From Cyprinodon diabolis (Eukaryota; Chordata; Actinopteri; Cyprinodontiformes; Cyprinodontidae), in contig CM060080.1 of NCBI GenBank assembly GCA_030533445.1, positions 24,314,552 to 24,378,551 on the forward strand: a stretch of DNA of 64,000 nt, given 5' to 3'. The notes beneath the pieces are model-generated. The model was not told the origin of the DNA, did not search any database, and saw nothing but the letters and a program-made list of their open reading frames with translations. The translations under genes and the position numbers were made by a program. Each line of letters starts with the position of its first letter. Within the stretch, counting starts at the first letter, position 1. Of the stretch, positions 12,801 to 23,500 are shown piece after piece.

Positions 12801-15800
12801 TGTAGCATCTTTGTATTGAATTTTGATGCGTTGTGACAGATTCGATATATTTCTTTCCATTTTAATTCCCAGCACTTCATCACTGAAAAGGGAATCATTG
12901 GAGCCATTTTTCTGAAAATAAAATCATGGTTCTGATATTTGCAGTACAAAAAAAAACTAAAATTGACATAACTCCAACCATAGCATAAATTCAAACTTAC
13001 ACCAATAATTCCTGGAAAAATCAGAATTCTGATGTGTGTTTCCCTTTGTTTTTTTGCCATTTCAATAGCTTCTTTTGGAAGGTTAATTTGTCTAGCGGGA
13101 CCGCCGTTTTTTTTTTGGAATTCCCCAAAAAGCTGCCAAAAGCACAGTCAACAAAAAAGTGAAACAATTTTTTAAATTATCATTTTCTCTTTCTTTGCCC
13201 AAAGCCCCATACCATTACATCTCCTCCAGCACCAAAGCCAAAGTTCATATCAGCAGAATTTTCTGGTAGCTTAGCAACCACTCCAGTGACATTGCCTATT
13301 CTGATTGCTGCTGTTTGAGCTCCTCCCATCTGTTTGGTATAGTTATCCGCCATCTCCATGATGTTTCTGTAATAGAAAAATAATTATATTAACATTCAGA
13401 TATATAAATGTATAGCTTCATTGCCACATATAGTGTATGTTTTATGTTATTAAGTAAGATACTTACAATATTTCCTCTGCGTCTAAAGGTCTGCTTTCGT
13501 TTTTTTCAAACGTCATCTCTGGTTTAGACGGCATCTTTGGTTTGAAACAAAAGAAGTCTTTTGCTCTCTTGCGCAACATCTCACCAGTAGCCCTCATAAT
13601 TCAAAATAATCAAAACCACCTTACCATGACAACGGCAATAAATGCATGAAGAGAGCATCGGCAGGTGACATTTCCAGCTGTTGCATTGGTGTCACAATGA
13701 TCTGTGGTCCAGTTTTGGCCTTGTGTACAAAAATAACCATAAAGACAACATTATAAGACACTAAATCAGAAGAATGAGACATACTTAAATTTACAAACAA
13801 ATGTATCACAGTCTTTTATGGAGCGTTCATTGAAATACATTTACCATGAAACTGTAAATAAATGTACCATTAAACAACACATTGAAAAATTAATTTACCG
13901 TTTATCTACCTAATACATCACTAAATAATCCATTGTTTCTTTTAATAAAACCGTGAAATAAGTCTTTAAATATTTCATGACATACCTAATTGACTGGTAA
14001 AGGTCTTAAACAGTTCAATGCTGTTAAATTAGGAGATATAAAAGTACACCAATAAATATTAATCTGAATAATTTCCAATTTTAATAATTTTTTTTAAATG
14101 TAAAAACCAAAGGTACTTTCTTGTAGTTGGGGCTAAAGAGTCATTTAAGTAATTTCTATCTCCCCCTCTTCTATTACTTCCACCCCCCTGCCCCCCCAAG
14201 ATGGTTATTACAGGTCTTTATACCTCACAACATGACCTAAATTGGGGTACTTTTTTATTCTCCAGCATAACTTGAGAAAGCATGAAGTAATATTAAGACA
14301 ACTTACAATATTTTATATTTAAAAGGCTTTTATTTCTTACCTTTGCTATCAGATGATACACAGAAGACACTTTTTTCGCTCTGGAATAGATAGTGACAAG
14401 CAAGGATGGAAAAATAAAAATGAAAGTTTAACTTCTTTCTTAATAATTTGTAGGAAAGTTTGTTGCAACTCTTTACCATGTCTACATTATTGTAGAGAAT
14501 GTCAATTTTCCCAGAATGATTGGTTGGTCCTATTTCAATCCCCAGGACTTTATTGTTCAAAAAAGAGCTATTTGACTCAAATTGCTGCAAAACAAATATG
14601 GTAGATGTTTATTAATGATATCAACATTTACAAAAACAGATATAAGATTATATCTCTTCTTACTTTAGGCATTCCTGGAAAAAGCAGAACTCCAATGTAT
14701 TTGTCCTTTCGTTCTGATGTTATATTATCATCTTTCTTAGATATTGTAATGCTGAGAACGATATCCATCTCCACGTCATTGTTTTCCGTTAGAAACTTGG
14801 ATGAGGAGAGTTATGTATTGATGAGTACTTAATCCACATACAGTATAAACACTTTGTTATTCTCTTTATGTTCCTTATTCAAAAGAAGGTGCATACTTGT
14901 ACTTCCCCATTGGATGTGAAACTAATATTCAATGTAGTCTGATCTTGATCTTGTTGTAGTTTAGTAATTGCCCCCGTTATTTCACCAATTTTAATGAATG
15001 CGGTCTCAGAATCTCCCATTTTGTCAAGGTAGGAGCTAAAATTATTCATAATATTTCTGTAATGAAAACAAAATCAATTAGGGTAACTCCTTGTCACTGA
15101 TAACATTATTCAACTATTTTGAAATAATAATACAGCCTCTGTTAGTGTTCATTTCATCCTTGCATTTGTTTCACTAAAGAAATACATTTACATCGATTTA
15201 TTTAGACTCATCTCATTGCTTAAGTGCTGAAAAGTTAGGTTCCGATGTTTATTCCCAGCCAGGTCAGAAGCTTCACAAGGGATTGTTTTTACACAAGATG
15301 TTATTTTAAGTCCAAACTCAAACGTGTATTCAATCGGATCTGTCAATCAAAACACAAATGGTAAACCACCTCCATTTATACAACATGTTTGTAGCCATAC
15401 TAACCACTCAAAGCTTTAAAAACTTTTTAAAACTTTAAAACCCTACAGCCATTTTCACCCAGTCACACTCACACTCACAAACAGATACATAAAAGTGTAA
15501 TGGCAGGAAGCTTGGATCACTAAAGACAGTTATTCCTCCCAGAGAGCCACAGCTCCCCCTAACATGCACACTAGTAAATACATTATATTGAGGAAATGAT
15601 TACAGAGATGTTTAATTTAAAAAAAATTTATAATAGAATACCCTGATGACTCTGTGACTCATTACATAGTTTAGAACAAGGGTAATCCAGACTCATTCTG
15701 ATATTTCTGCCACCTGCCAAAAAAAATAAAAAATAGAACAAATATAATCAAAAACCCTAAAAAAAAGCTACAGTATGCTTTTGCACAGGAAGGTTTGTAG

Positions 15801-17303
15801 CAGTAGAATATAGTTACCTGGATTTAAGCACTTGTGAACATTTAATATAGTCTCTATAGAAGAATAAAGCAAGCAAATAGAAAATATTAGAAAAGATTTT
15901 AATATTTTAACCTAAAGAGGAAAAAGTTTCACAGCTTAGTTTTAAAATCAATAATCTTCAATAGTACCTGTTGAATTGTGGAGGTCTGACATATTGCATG
16001 AAAAATTGCTCATTGGTTTTAGTATGACCACAATATCGTGCTTGCGTAGAGTCCCTTCATTTACAGTCAGCCTGTAAGTGCTGTTAATGAGTGGATCTAT
16101 TTTGGTGCTGCAGGAAAAATAGTCGCTGCTACAACAATCTGGAAAAAAGAATCCATGACATTAAACAATAAAGATGGAAAACTGTATTCATTTAGGAAGG
16201 TGATGACGATAGGCCAGCTAATAGAGAACTTTACCTGCGTAAGCCTGGTTTGCCTTGGTGTTGAAACAAAGCCGAGTTTCATATAGTTGTTTAAAGACAA
16301 CAGCTAAAAAAGTAAACAAAAGCAAATAAAAACTGAAGAATCATAAAACAACAAGAACAAAAAGTATAAACAAATAAACAAACAAAAAAAAAATGTTTCT
16401 TAGGACTTTCTTTTTTTCACAATTAATCCAAACTGACCTGATGGAGGAAAGGGATTACGAGCATTCTCTTTTGTACTAATGAAAAGTATGTTTTTGAGCC
16501 TGCGTTTACCCCTCATTCCTGTAAAAGATAGGAAAACATATATAGAACACATAACTGTCCAGGCTGAACCTAATAATTATTTTGAAAATCAACCAATGAT
16601 TTGATTACTTACCTGAAGCTTTGCAAACACGATTTTGATTCCCAAGTTGGTCCAATGGTTCGCAAGAGACCCTTTTCACACAAGTTGTCATTTTAGATCC
16701 AAACTCAAACATGTAATTAATTTTACCTGCGAATTAAAGCACAAGCAGAAATGAACTGAATTTATATAATACCTTTACAGTCATACTGACCTTTCAGATC
16801 TTTTAAAACCCGCCACATTTCCCCAAACACAATCATACAGCAATGCAGAGATTGATTGCAACTTGGGAATACGCTCCCAACTGGCCAAGGACACATAGAC
16901 TTGCGATTGGAGAAAACTGGAATCAAATCTACATTCTTCAAGATGACTGCAATTACCATAGGGCCACAGTAACCCTAACATGCACACTAGCGAACACAAT
17001 ATAAACTTAATGTCAACTGAGGTTTCATTAGAAATGTTATGGTAGAATACCTTGACAAGTCTGTAAATCATTATTAATATTTGAACATGGATTATCCAGG
17101 CTCAGTCTGATATTTCTGCCACCTGCAAAGAAAAAAAAAAAAAGCAGAGAAAGAAAGGGTAAGAAGGGGTATGCTTCAGGGCTATGCATTCATGGAAGAT
17201 GTACTTACCTGGCTTTAACCAGTTGTGAAGGTTTCTTATGAACTCTTTAGAATAATGAAAAACAAAAGTAGACAAGATTAGAAGAGGCATTCAGTGTATG
17301 AGG

Positions 17304-17387
<84 letters not shown>

Positions 17388-18207
17388 CAATGAGTAAAGT
17401 AAGTAAGTTTCACTGCTTAGTTTTCATAGCAATAATCTTCAATAGTACCTGTTGAATTGTGGAGGTCTGACAGATTGCATGAAAAATTGCTCATTGGTTT
17501 TAGTAAGACCACAATATCGTGCTTGAGAAGAGTCCCTTCATTCACAGTCACCCTGTAAGTGCTGTTACTGAGCTGATCTATTTTGCTGCTGCAGGAAAAA
17601 TATTCGCTGCTACAACAATCTGGAAAAAAAGATCCATGACATTTAACGTTCAAGATGTTACAATGTCCACATTTAGGAAGGCAAAGATAGGCTAGCTAGT
17701 AGAGAACTTTACTTGCGTTAGACTGGTTTCCCTGGACGTTGAAACAAAGCCCAGTTCCATTGACTTTATGAAAGAAAATGGCTAAAAAAAATAAAGTAAG
17801 CAAAAGAAAAATCAAAAAAATGACAATTATTAAACAAGCAAAAGAAAAAATAAATAACAAGACATTTTTATTTTTGTGTTATTCATTTTTATGTCAGGAT
17901 TTCTTATTTTTTTACACAATTAATCCAGGCTCACCTGATGGAAAAACAGGATTGACTGCAACTTCTTCAGCACTAAGAAAAAGTATGTTTTTGAGCCTGT
18001 GTTTTTTCCCTGTTCCTGTAAAAATATAGAATGACTTAAAAAAATACTACACATAACTAGAAACAAGATACTATTGCGTCTTCTAAAAAATTAAATGTTT
18101 CCTTACTGACCTGAAGCTTCACAAAAGTGGTTCTGGAGTAAAAACCCAGAGCAGAGAGCAAATATCAAAACTGGGATCCAGTGGTGATTTACGACCGACA
18201 GCAACAT
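8600..18207 (-). CDS. Adhesion GPCR with three tandem GAIN/GPS modules (ADGRG-like), 35 coding exons, 1287 aa
   Basis: Predicted cell-surface receptor of the adhesion GPCR family. Exons (genomic, transcription order): 18207-18111, 18015-17935, 17781-17713, 17619-17449, 17244-17209, 17122-17051, 16726-16613, 16518-16438, 16303-16235, 16138-15968, 15853-15818, 15713-15642, 15339-15192, 15056-14897, 14795-14664, 14584-14477, 14380-14341, 13719-13625, 13534-13467, 13366-13213, 13132-13001, 12911-12798, 12719-12665, 11206-11106, 11007-10931, 10829-10673, 10581-10459, 10384-10274, 10190-10142, 9989-9889, 9803-9685, 9601-9336, 9260-9170, 9087-8810, 8715-8600. They total 3864 nt, all borders are AG/GT, phases match throughout, and I found no internal stop. 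Protein order: signal peptide 1-31, N-terminal cassette 1 (33-213), cassette 2 (214 to ~390), GAIN-A (to 584), GAIN-B (585-792), GAIN-C (793-998), 7TM (999-1287). GPS and TM motifs ([38 protein letters not shown]) suggest group VIII, near ADGRG1/3/5. The ligand is unknown. The weakest calls are the acceptors of the 68- and 55-nt exons (13534, 12719). Confidence 0.85.
9889..11007 (-). other. GAIN module C with intact GPS (7TM-proximal)
   Basis: Exons of 77, 157, 123, 111, 49 and 101 nt total 618 nt, phase 0 to 0. Their sizes are closest to the single-GAIN neighbour (157, 129, 111, 49, 101), so this is probably the ancestral module. Motifs: RPLTSEEAA, NLMKNLSSIVDMMGNAQ, MGNISGVIQRLP, YAGVLRFPDIE, ILGIDMGVNISNLSETIDIHF and a CVSWDG...W..DGC...[16 protein letters not shown]. 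Cleavage is expected between Leu991 and Thr992, which would leave a TFFAILM tethered agonist next to TM1. The first acceptor was placed at 11007 because only that site gives the phase needed to join module B. Confidence 0.85.
10011..10078. repeat. (AAGG)n microsatellite inside a 152-bp receptor intron
   Basis: About 17 units lie between exons 10190-10142 and 9989-9889. On the transcribed strand it reads as CCTT repeats starting about 20 nt upstream of the acceptor of the GPS-C exon, so it may act as or disturb the polypyrimidine tract. Confidence 0.95.
11344..11373. repeat. Perfect inverted repeat (hairpin)
   Basis: Two 14-bp arms (ATATGGGGGAAAAC and its complement) are separated by 2 bp, beside the GATACC-rich element in the same intron. 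It may mark an element edge. Confidence 0.85.
11380..11720. mobile_element. Non-autonomous DNA transposon (MITE) with GATACC-rich inverted ends, in a receptor intron
   Basis: The left end is rich in CCGATACCGATACC and the right end in GGTATCGGTATCGG, ending near GCAGCACT. This inverted arrangement is familiar from short hAT-like elements in fish. It sits in the intron between exons 12719-12665 and 11206-11106. The left boundary is unclear and no coding capacity is seen. Confidence 0.55.
12400..12540 (+). mobile_element. Non-LTR/SINE tail copy inside a receptor intron
   Basis: Contains GCTCTGCGACAGACTGGTGT, AGACTGCTGGAGATAGGAAC and an AAGATGGATGGAT end, the same order as the copies at 40530 and 56500. 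Confidence 0.6.
13625..15339 (-). other. GAIN module A with degenerate GPS (probably not cleaved)
   Basis: Exons at 15339-15192 (3' part), 15056-14897, 14795-14664, 14584-14477, 14380-14341 and 13719-13625. Recognisable GAIN elements are the NIMNNFSSYLDKMGD helix, IKIGEITGAITKL, YIGVLLFPGMPK and NKVLGIEIG. The GPS reads CVSS...NWTTDHC...CRCSLHAFIAVVM. The four GPS cysteines are present, but the first conserved Trp is Ser and the HL/T tripeptide is replaced, with Ala578 at the Thr position. Autoproteolysis is therefore unlikely here. The exon ends in phase 0 and splices across a 90-bp intron into module B. Confidence 0.82.
15192..16518 (-). other. N-terminal extracellular cassette, copy 2 (tandem duplicate of copy 1)
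   Basis: Exons of 81, 69, 171, 36, 72 and 148 nt repeat the exon lengths of copy 1; the last one is extended and runs into GAIN-A. By hand count the 171-nt exons plus adjoining intron bases differ at about 11 of roughly 180 positions, so the duplication is fairly recent. Equivalent exons sit about 1.4 to 1.5 kb apart. The CCSSDYFSC and NFSCNMSDLHNSTG motifs are kept, so the disulfide pattern is probably preserved. Confidence 0.82.
16613..18015 (-). other. N-terminal extracellular cassette, copy 1 (six exons)
   Basis: Exons of 81, 69, 171, 36, 72 and 114 nt, all phase 1 to phase 1, encode residues about 33-213. The block has many cysteines (including DCCSSEYFSCSS and FSCNLSDLHNSTG), several N-X-S/T glycosylation sequons, a short EFIRNLHNWLKPG exon and a GGRNIRLSLD exon. 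I do not recognise a named domain. The single-GAIN neighbour has one equivalent block (60, 54, 165, 36, 57 nt, then a longer exon). The intron after the 171-nt exon carries a long TA microsatellite (17308..17380) that is absent from copy 2. Confidence 0.8.
17308..17380. repeat. (TA)n microsatellite in a receptor intron
   Basis: A long, almost pure TA run between exons 17619-17449 and 17244-17209. The equivalent intron of cassette copy 2 lacks it. Confidence 0.95.
18111..18207 (-). other. First coding exon: start codon and signal peptide of the triple-GAIN receptor
   Basis: The ATG at 18207..18205 opens a sequence with a hydrophobic core (WIPVLIFALCSGFLLQ), then Cys-Glu-Ala-Ser and a GT donor in phase 1. 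The neighbouring receptor's first exon (38307..38199) has the same layout and the shared elements HW...V...LLQN..C. That supports the start over the longer open frame covering 18119..18349, which lies in another frame and does not splice on. No TATA box or clear promoter was recognised upstream. Confidence 0.75.
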
Positions 18208-18359
18208 TTTCCAGAAGAGTGCAGGATGGCACGAGCATAAAAATGCGGCATAAAGTGAGAATTAAAGTATCAGAGCTTGTGGCTGCCTCTCTCAGATGAC
18301 TCAATTGTTTATCATTACTACAATCCATCTTCTGTGACATCATTACCATTCTTATTTGA

Positions 18360-21180
18360 CTTGCAAATAAAGAGTGGGAGCCATTTAACAGAGGGATCCT
18401 ATAGTTACAGAAGGAATAAAGTTAGTATTAGTATAACATGAGCTTTTACAGTTTTTTTGTTTTTTTTTAGTATTGTATTGTCCTTTAATAATAGTAATAG
18501 CAAGGTGCCATATTATTATCATACAGTAGATGTTGACTATGTTTACCATTTCTTATAGATTCTACCTGCCTTAAGTGGAACACTTCAAGTATTTTGGGGA
18601 ATTGTTCACAAATGGGGGGTATTGAAGTTTTAGATGTAACCGTTCAGTTTACTTGTTTTACTGGCACAGCCATAAATCCTGAGCAAAGACCCAGCATCCA
18701 TAGAAGCGGCTGAAATGAGCATCCTCCACTGGACAGCTGGGTACTCCATCCAAGAGCTGTGATTGCTCAATACCAAGAAGAAACATGGGTCGACCCGCTA
18801 ACAGTTGGTATTTGGTTATCTTCCCATTGGCAAAAAGAGCTGGGTCTAAACCCCTGCTGGTAAGCTGTGTGGCCTCTGTACCCCTGCAGCTGTGTGTCTG
18901 GTGACACCATATTATCGCACTTTAATCTGTCTGAATTATTCTTACCAGTGCTGTACCATATTTATAGAATGTAAACAGAGTTATTTTCGGCTTGTTAGAT
19001 CATAGGCGAATGGCACAGTGTGTTGACATCCATATGTTGCGCTCAATGGTATCACATAAATTAGTGGGTTAACCGGGCTCTGGCTTTTCCCACAGCATGT
19101 TGATCAGAGCTGAGGCGATTTTAACATGGGTCACCTACTGTGTCATTTGACCTGGGTTGACACAGGTCAGTGAGCTGATCCCACTGCCACTAAGAGCGGA
19201 TTGTTTCCGGGTTTAAACGTTTATTTTCCCAGCCAATGGGAAAGGGGCATAAGAGGGTTTTCCAGACATGCCCCACCGGATGCTCAACATGTTCTGGTAC
19301 CTTGAGAACACCTTGGCCTTCAATAAAAATGTGGCAGGAGGTTTGTATGGAAGGATTTTTATTTTAAAATTTTCACCGTTCATATTTGCATTTTTCAAAG
19401 ATTTTATTTAGCGTTTAATATGTGGGTGATCATCTCTTCTTAGTGGTCAGGAGTTTGCAGCTTTTCTAACCTAAAATCCCTTTTACTACTTGCACCAATT
19501 TTCATGCATGTTTTTTAAGATTCTGTTTTGGCATCCTTTATGTATTTGCATCAGCTTTGTGTTTGCAGGACATATCCACTTTTCCTATTTTCCATGATGC
19601 AGCTTTTCTCCTTTGCATCTTTGCATGTTTTGTGGGTTTGTGTTGTAATTTCTCTTAACACCTTAATTCCCTTAAATTATACCCTTTAATTCCTACAGCA
19701 GAACCACATTAAAACAATATAAGAATCACATGACATTAAAAACAGTTTATAATGCTTTAATATAACAAGGTAGGGCAAATAGTTGATATATCAACCCTGA
19801 GGCTACATGCAGTCGAAAGAACAAACAGGCCCCTATCTCCAGGGTGCTCCAGCTTTTAAACTAACTGGACTAATTTCCTGTCTGACAATGAGTACTTTAT
19901 TAGTGAGTCGGTGAAAAAAACTGAACTTAACTAAAATGATTTGTTTGCCACAAAGGGTGTTACCTGTTAACAACAAATGCTCCCTAATTACATGAATGTA
20001 TTCATAAGTGGCTTGTCTCTCACTCAAAGGAACAATGTAGTCCAGCTCTCCTCAAGTAACCTTGTAGCTTCTGTTCATTAAACAAGCTACAGAAACTCAT
20101 GTCGACAAAACAGTTCACCATAAGTTCATGGTGATCTGCCTTCCAAGCAAAGACTCAATTAAAGATGTCTCACAATGTTTTCTATGTTTTATACTTGCAA
20201 ATCTACACTTTTCAAATTAGCTGTTGATCCTAGCATTTACAGAGCTTTTGCTGCACTCAGATTTCACTTTTTTTTCCTGTAACAAAACTGTTGTAAAACA
20301 TCTTTATGTTTTTTTTGTAATTTACAGCAAAAAGTTGACAGGAATTCTAAACTAGAATCTCTTTTGTTTCCACAGTGTTGATTACCTCATCAAAAATACA
20401 GCTGAAAATGCACAGAAACCATAACACTGGTAATCAAAGTTGAAATATGATTAAATAAAAATATAAATCCACATCCACATGAACGTTACTGCCACTCACT
20501 AGAAAACTGGCACAACCATTCCACATAAATTTTTGGTTTGAGCTTCAGCGTTTGCTTTCCATATGAGGATGACTTGTCAAATCTAGTTGCACACTGCAGA
20601 TTAAGTGAAATTATCACATTTGAAGGGATAATTTGCTATTCGACTTCACAGTCAAAGTATAAGTTGTACCTATTACATTGATCTTTTAGATAAAGAAATT
20701 ACTTTGCCGATGTGCATTAGAAAATAATTTTCAAAAATGTTGAAAGCAAACACAGTGTTGGATGATTTTAACATAGCTTTTTTTTAAAAGCTACCAGAAT
20801 TCCCATGAGCTTATTTTGATTTGAATAGGTTTTACTTTTAAACATGACAAGCAAATTAGGTATGATCCAGAGTTTCCATTTCCTTCTTTTTTGACAGTTG
20901 TGTTGTTTGTCTCCCATGTGTGAAGCAACTAAATGCTTAGATCCCCTGCTTACTTAAAATTCAGTTTGATAAAAATGAAGCAAACAAATAGCAGTGCAGG
21001 ACACGTTTGCATATGGATCTCACTGAATAGAAAGTCTTTGTGACTCCTCATCGTAAAAGTCATTTGTTTGTGTTTTTGTTACATTGGGTCTGCTGTCCCA
21101 CACTACTGCTAAAGGATGTTAAATAATGTATACTTCTATGGTTAATAATATGTGACTAAGCACATAAACTTCAGTAATTG
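18360..21180. other. Intergenic, no supportable gene
   Basis: Upstream of the triple-GAIN gene. The somewhat GC-richer piece at 18.65..19.38 kb looks like decayed repeat, but I could not assign it. No promoter element was recognised. Confidence 0.5.
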
Positions 21181-21181
21181 T

Positions 21182-22164
21182 CCATCCCTCCAGCCATCTT
21201 CCTCCGTTTATCCGGGGTCAGTTTGCGGGGGTAGCATCTTAAGTAGGGAGGCCCAGATGTCCCTCTCCCCAGCCACTTGGGCCAGCTCCTCCAGGGGAAT
21301 CCCAAGGTGTTCCCTTGCCAGCTGAGAAAAATAGTCCCTCCAACTTGTCCTGGGTCTCTCTCTGGGTCTCCTCACACTGGGACGTGCCTGAAACACCTCA
21401 CCAGGGAGGCGCCTACGAGGCATCCTAACCAAATGCCTACAGTAAGCCACCTCAACTGGTCTGGCTCCTCTCGACATTGAGGAGCAGCGGTTCTACTCTG
21501 AGTCCTCCCGGATGACTGAGCTCCTCATCCTATCTCCAAAGGAGAGCCCAGACACATTATGAAGAAAACTCATTTCAGCCGCTTGTATCCAGGATCCTCT
21601 TCTTTCGGTCATGAAACCTCATGATCATAGATGAGGGTAGGAACGTAGATTAACTGGTAAATCAAGAGCCTTGTCTTTTGGCCTTTTGGCTTCACCACAA
21701 TGGATCGGTATAGCGCACGCTTCACAGCAGCTGCTGCACCAATCCGCCTATCGATCTCTCGCTCCATCTTTCCCTCATTCATGAATAAGACCCCAAGATA
21801 ATTTAATTCCCCCAATAGGGGCAGTACATCCTCCACAGCCCGGAGAAGGCACTCTACCCTTTTCCAGGTTAAGACCATGGTCTCGGATTTGGAGGCACCT
21901 CGTCCCAGTTGCTTCACACGCGGCTGCGAACCACTCCAGTAAGAGCTGCAAATCACGCCCTGATGAAGTCAATAGAACGTCATCTGCAAATAACGGGTTC
22001 CTAAGGCCACCAAAACAGATCCCCTCAACAACTGGCTGTGCCTAGAAATTCTGTCCATAAAAGCTATGAACAGAATCAGTGACAAAGGGCAACCTTGGCG
22101 GAGTCCAACCCTCACCGGAAACGAGTCCGACTTACTGCCGGGAATGCAGACCAGGCTCTGACAG
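21182..22164 (-). mobile_element. Rex3/RTE-like LINE, 3' half (C-terminal reverse transcriptase region)
   Basis: Minus-strand frames contain SKSETMVLTWK, YLGVLFMNEGKMEREIDRRI, RALYRSIVV, YVPTLIYDHE and, at 21208..21477, RPRERPRTSWRDYFSQLARE plus WASLLKMLPPQTDPG. This is the characteristic C-terminal end of a LINE abundant in teleosts that I assign to Rex3/RTE. Frameshifts and stops interrupt it. The 3' end near 21182 shows a GGATGGA-type tail. The rest of the element resumes beyond the L2 insertion, at about 23500. Confidence 0.7.
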
Positions 22165-23500
22165 ATTAGATTAGATGAGCTTTATTGATCTCACAGCGGA
22201 GAAATTCACTGGTCACATATTGGCATAGTAATTAAAGAAGGTGCAAACAAGGAGGAAAAAGGTGCATTTAGAATAAACAATATATATACAGTATATCAAG
22301 GTATATACAGTATATCAAGATAAATAAGGATTAAGGTGCAAGTGTACATGTATCACACACAATGAAAAACAAAATAGAAATAAGAAATAAAATTTTAAAA
22401 ATACAAGGGAGTAGCACAGAGATTTGAGGTGTCATATGTATAATGCGGATGGGTTACATACAGGTAGATTTACTTTTACATTAAAGTGTAGTAGGAGAGG
22501 AGCAACGGTGAGGTAGGGGTATGACTACGTATTCTATTCACATATATTGCACATTCAGCATATATAAATATAATATATAAATAAAAAAAAAATATAATAT
22601 AGCTGCACAGTGGTTGTTACAGGAGTTATTGTGTTTATAGTGCATTATTATAGAGTGTGGTGGCAGCAGGAATGAATGACCTGTGGTAGCGCTCCTTCTT
22701 ACAGACAGGGTGTCTAAGTCTTTGACTAAAGGAGCTGCTCAGCTCCTCTACAGTCTGGTGCAGAGGGTGAGAGGGGTTGTCCATGATGGATGTGAGTTTG
22801 GACAGCATCCTCCTCTCAGCCACTTCCACCACCGAATCCAGAGGGCAGCCCAGGACAGAAGTGACCTTCCTCACCAGCTTCTTCAGTCTCTTTCTGTCCT
22901 GCTCTGAGCTGCCAGGGGCCCAGCAGACGACAGCGTAGAGGAGGGCTGAGGCCACCACAGAGTCATAAAAGGTTTTAGGGAGGGTCCTGCTCACTCCAAA
23001 GGCCCTCAGCCTCCTCAGGAGGTGGAAGCGGCTCTGGCCCTTTTTATACAGAGAGTCAGTGTTGTGAGTCCAGTGTATACTGACATGAACACCTAGGTAT
23101 TTGAAACTCTCCACAGTTTCTATGTCCTGTCCCTGGATGTTCACGGGGAGGTGGGGTGGTGGTCTTCTGCTGAAGTCGACCACCATCTCCTTGGTCTTAC
23201 TGGTGTTCAGAGACAGATGGTTTCTCTCACACCAGTCCACAAAGTCCATGATGACCGACCGGTATTCCAGCTCGTTCCCTTTAGACACACAGCCCACAAT
23301 GGCCGAGTCATCGGAGAACTTCTGGAGGTGGCAGCTGTCCATGTTGTAGGTGACGTCCGAGGTGTAGAGGGTGAAAAGAAATGGAGACAGTACGGTGCCC
23401 TGGGGTGCCCTGGTGCTGCAGAGTGCCACCTCTGACTGGCAGCCATGCAGCCGCACGTACCGAGGACGGTCAGTGAGGTAGATGATGACACCGGTCACAC
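22165..23500 (-). mobile_element. L2-clade LINE inserted into the Rex3-like element
   Basis: A 315-codon minus-strand frame (22635..23582) carries L2-type RT motifs: GAPQGTV-like RAPQGTVLSPFLFTLYTSD, the catalytic KFSDDSAIVG, WCERNHLSLNTSKTKEMVVD, YLGVHV, YAVVCWAPGS, IMDNPSHPLHQTVEEL and RYHRSFIPAA. The first ~27 codons of that frame belong to the host LINE. The 3' UTR (22165..22634) ends with a TTTATTGATCTCA-type segment on the plus strand, as in other L2 tails. The element is 5'-truncated, so it is not expected to be autonomous. Confidence 0.75.

Larger units (their letters stand above)
11106..13534 (-). other. GAIN module B with intact GPS, not followed by a 7TM
   Basis: Exons of 68, 154, 132, 114, 55 and 101 nt total 624 nt (208 codons), phase 0 in and phase 0 out. 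Motifs include RPLDAEEI, NIMEMADNYTKQMGGAQ, RIGNVTGVVAKLPE, IRILIFPGIIG and DEVLGIKM. The GPS keeps both Trp, four Cys and [13 protein letters not shown], predicting cleavage between Leu785 and Thr786. After this exon there is only a 98-bp intron and then module C, so the usual 7TM exons are missing. The intron between 12664 and 11207 has been enlarged by transposon sequence. Confidence 0.82.

Noticed and set aside
10995..13809. Modules A and B as separate truncated receptor genes or pseudogenes
   Set aside because: Introns between modules are only 90 and 98 bp, with no room for TM exons, promoter or terminator. All frames are open and phases join exactly.
18119..18349. 76-codon minus-strand open frame overlapping the receptor's first exon
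   Set aside because: It is in a different frame from the signal-peptide exon, lacks a hydrophobic leader and does not match the phase of the next exon.
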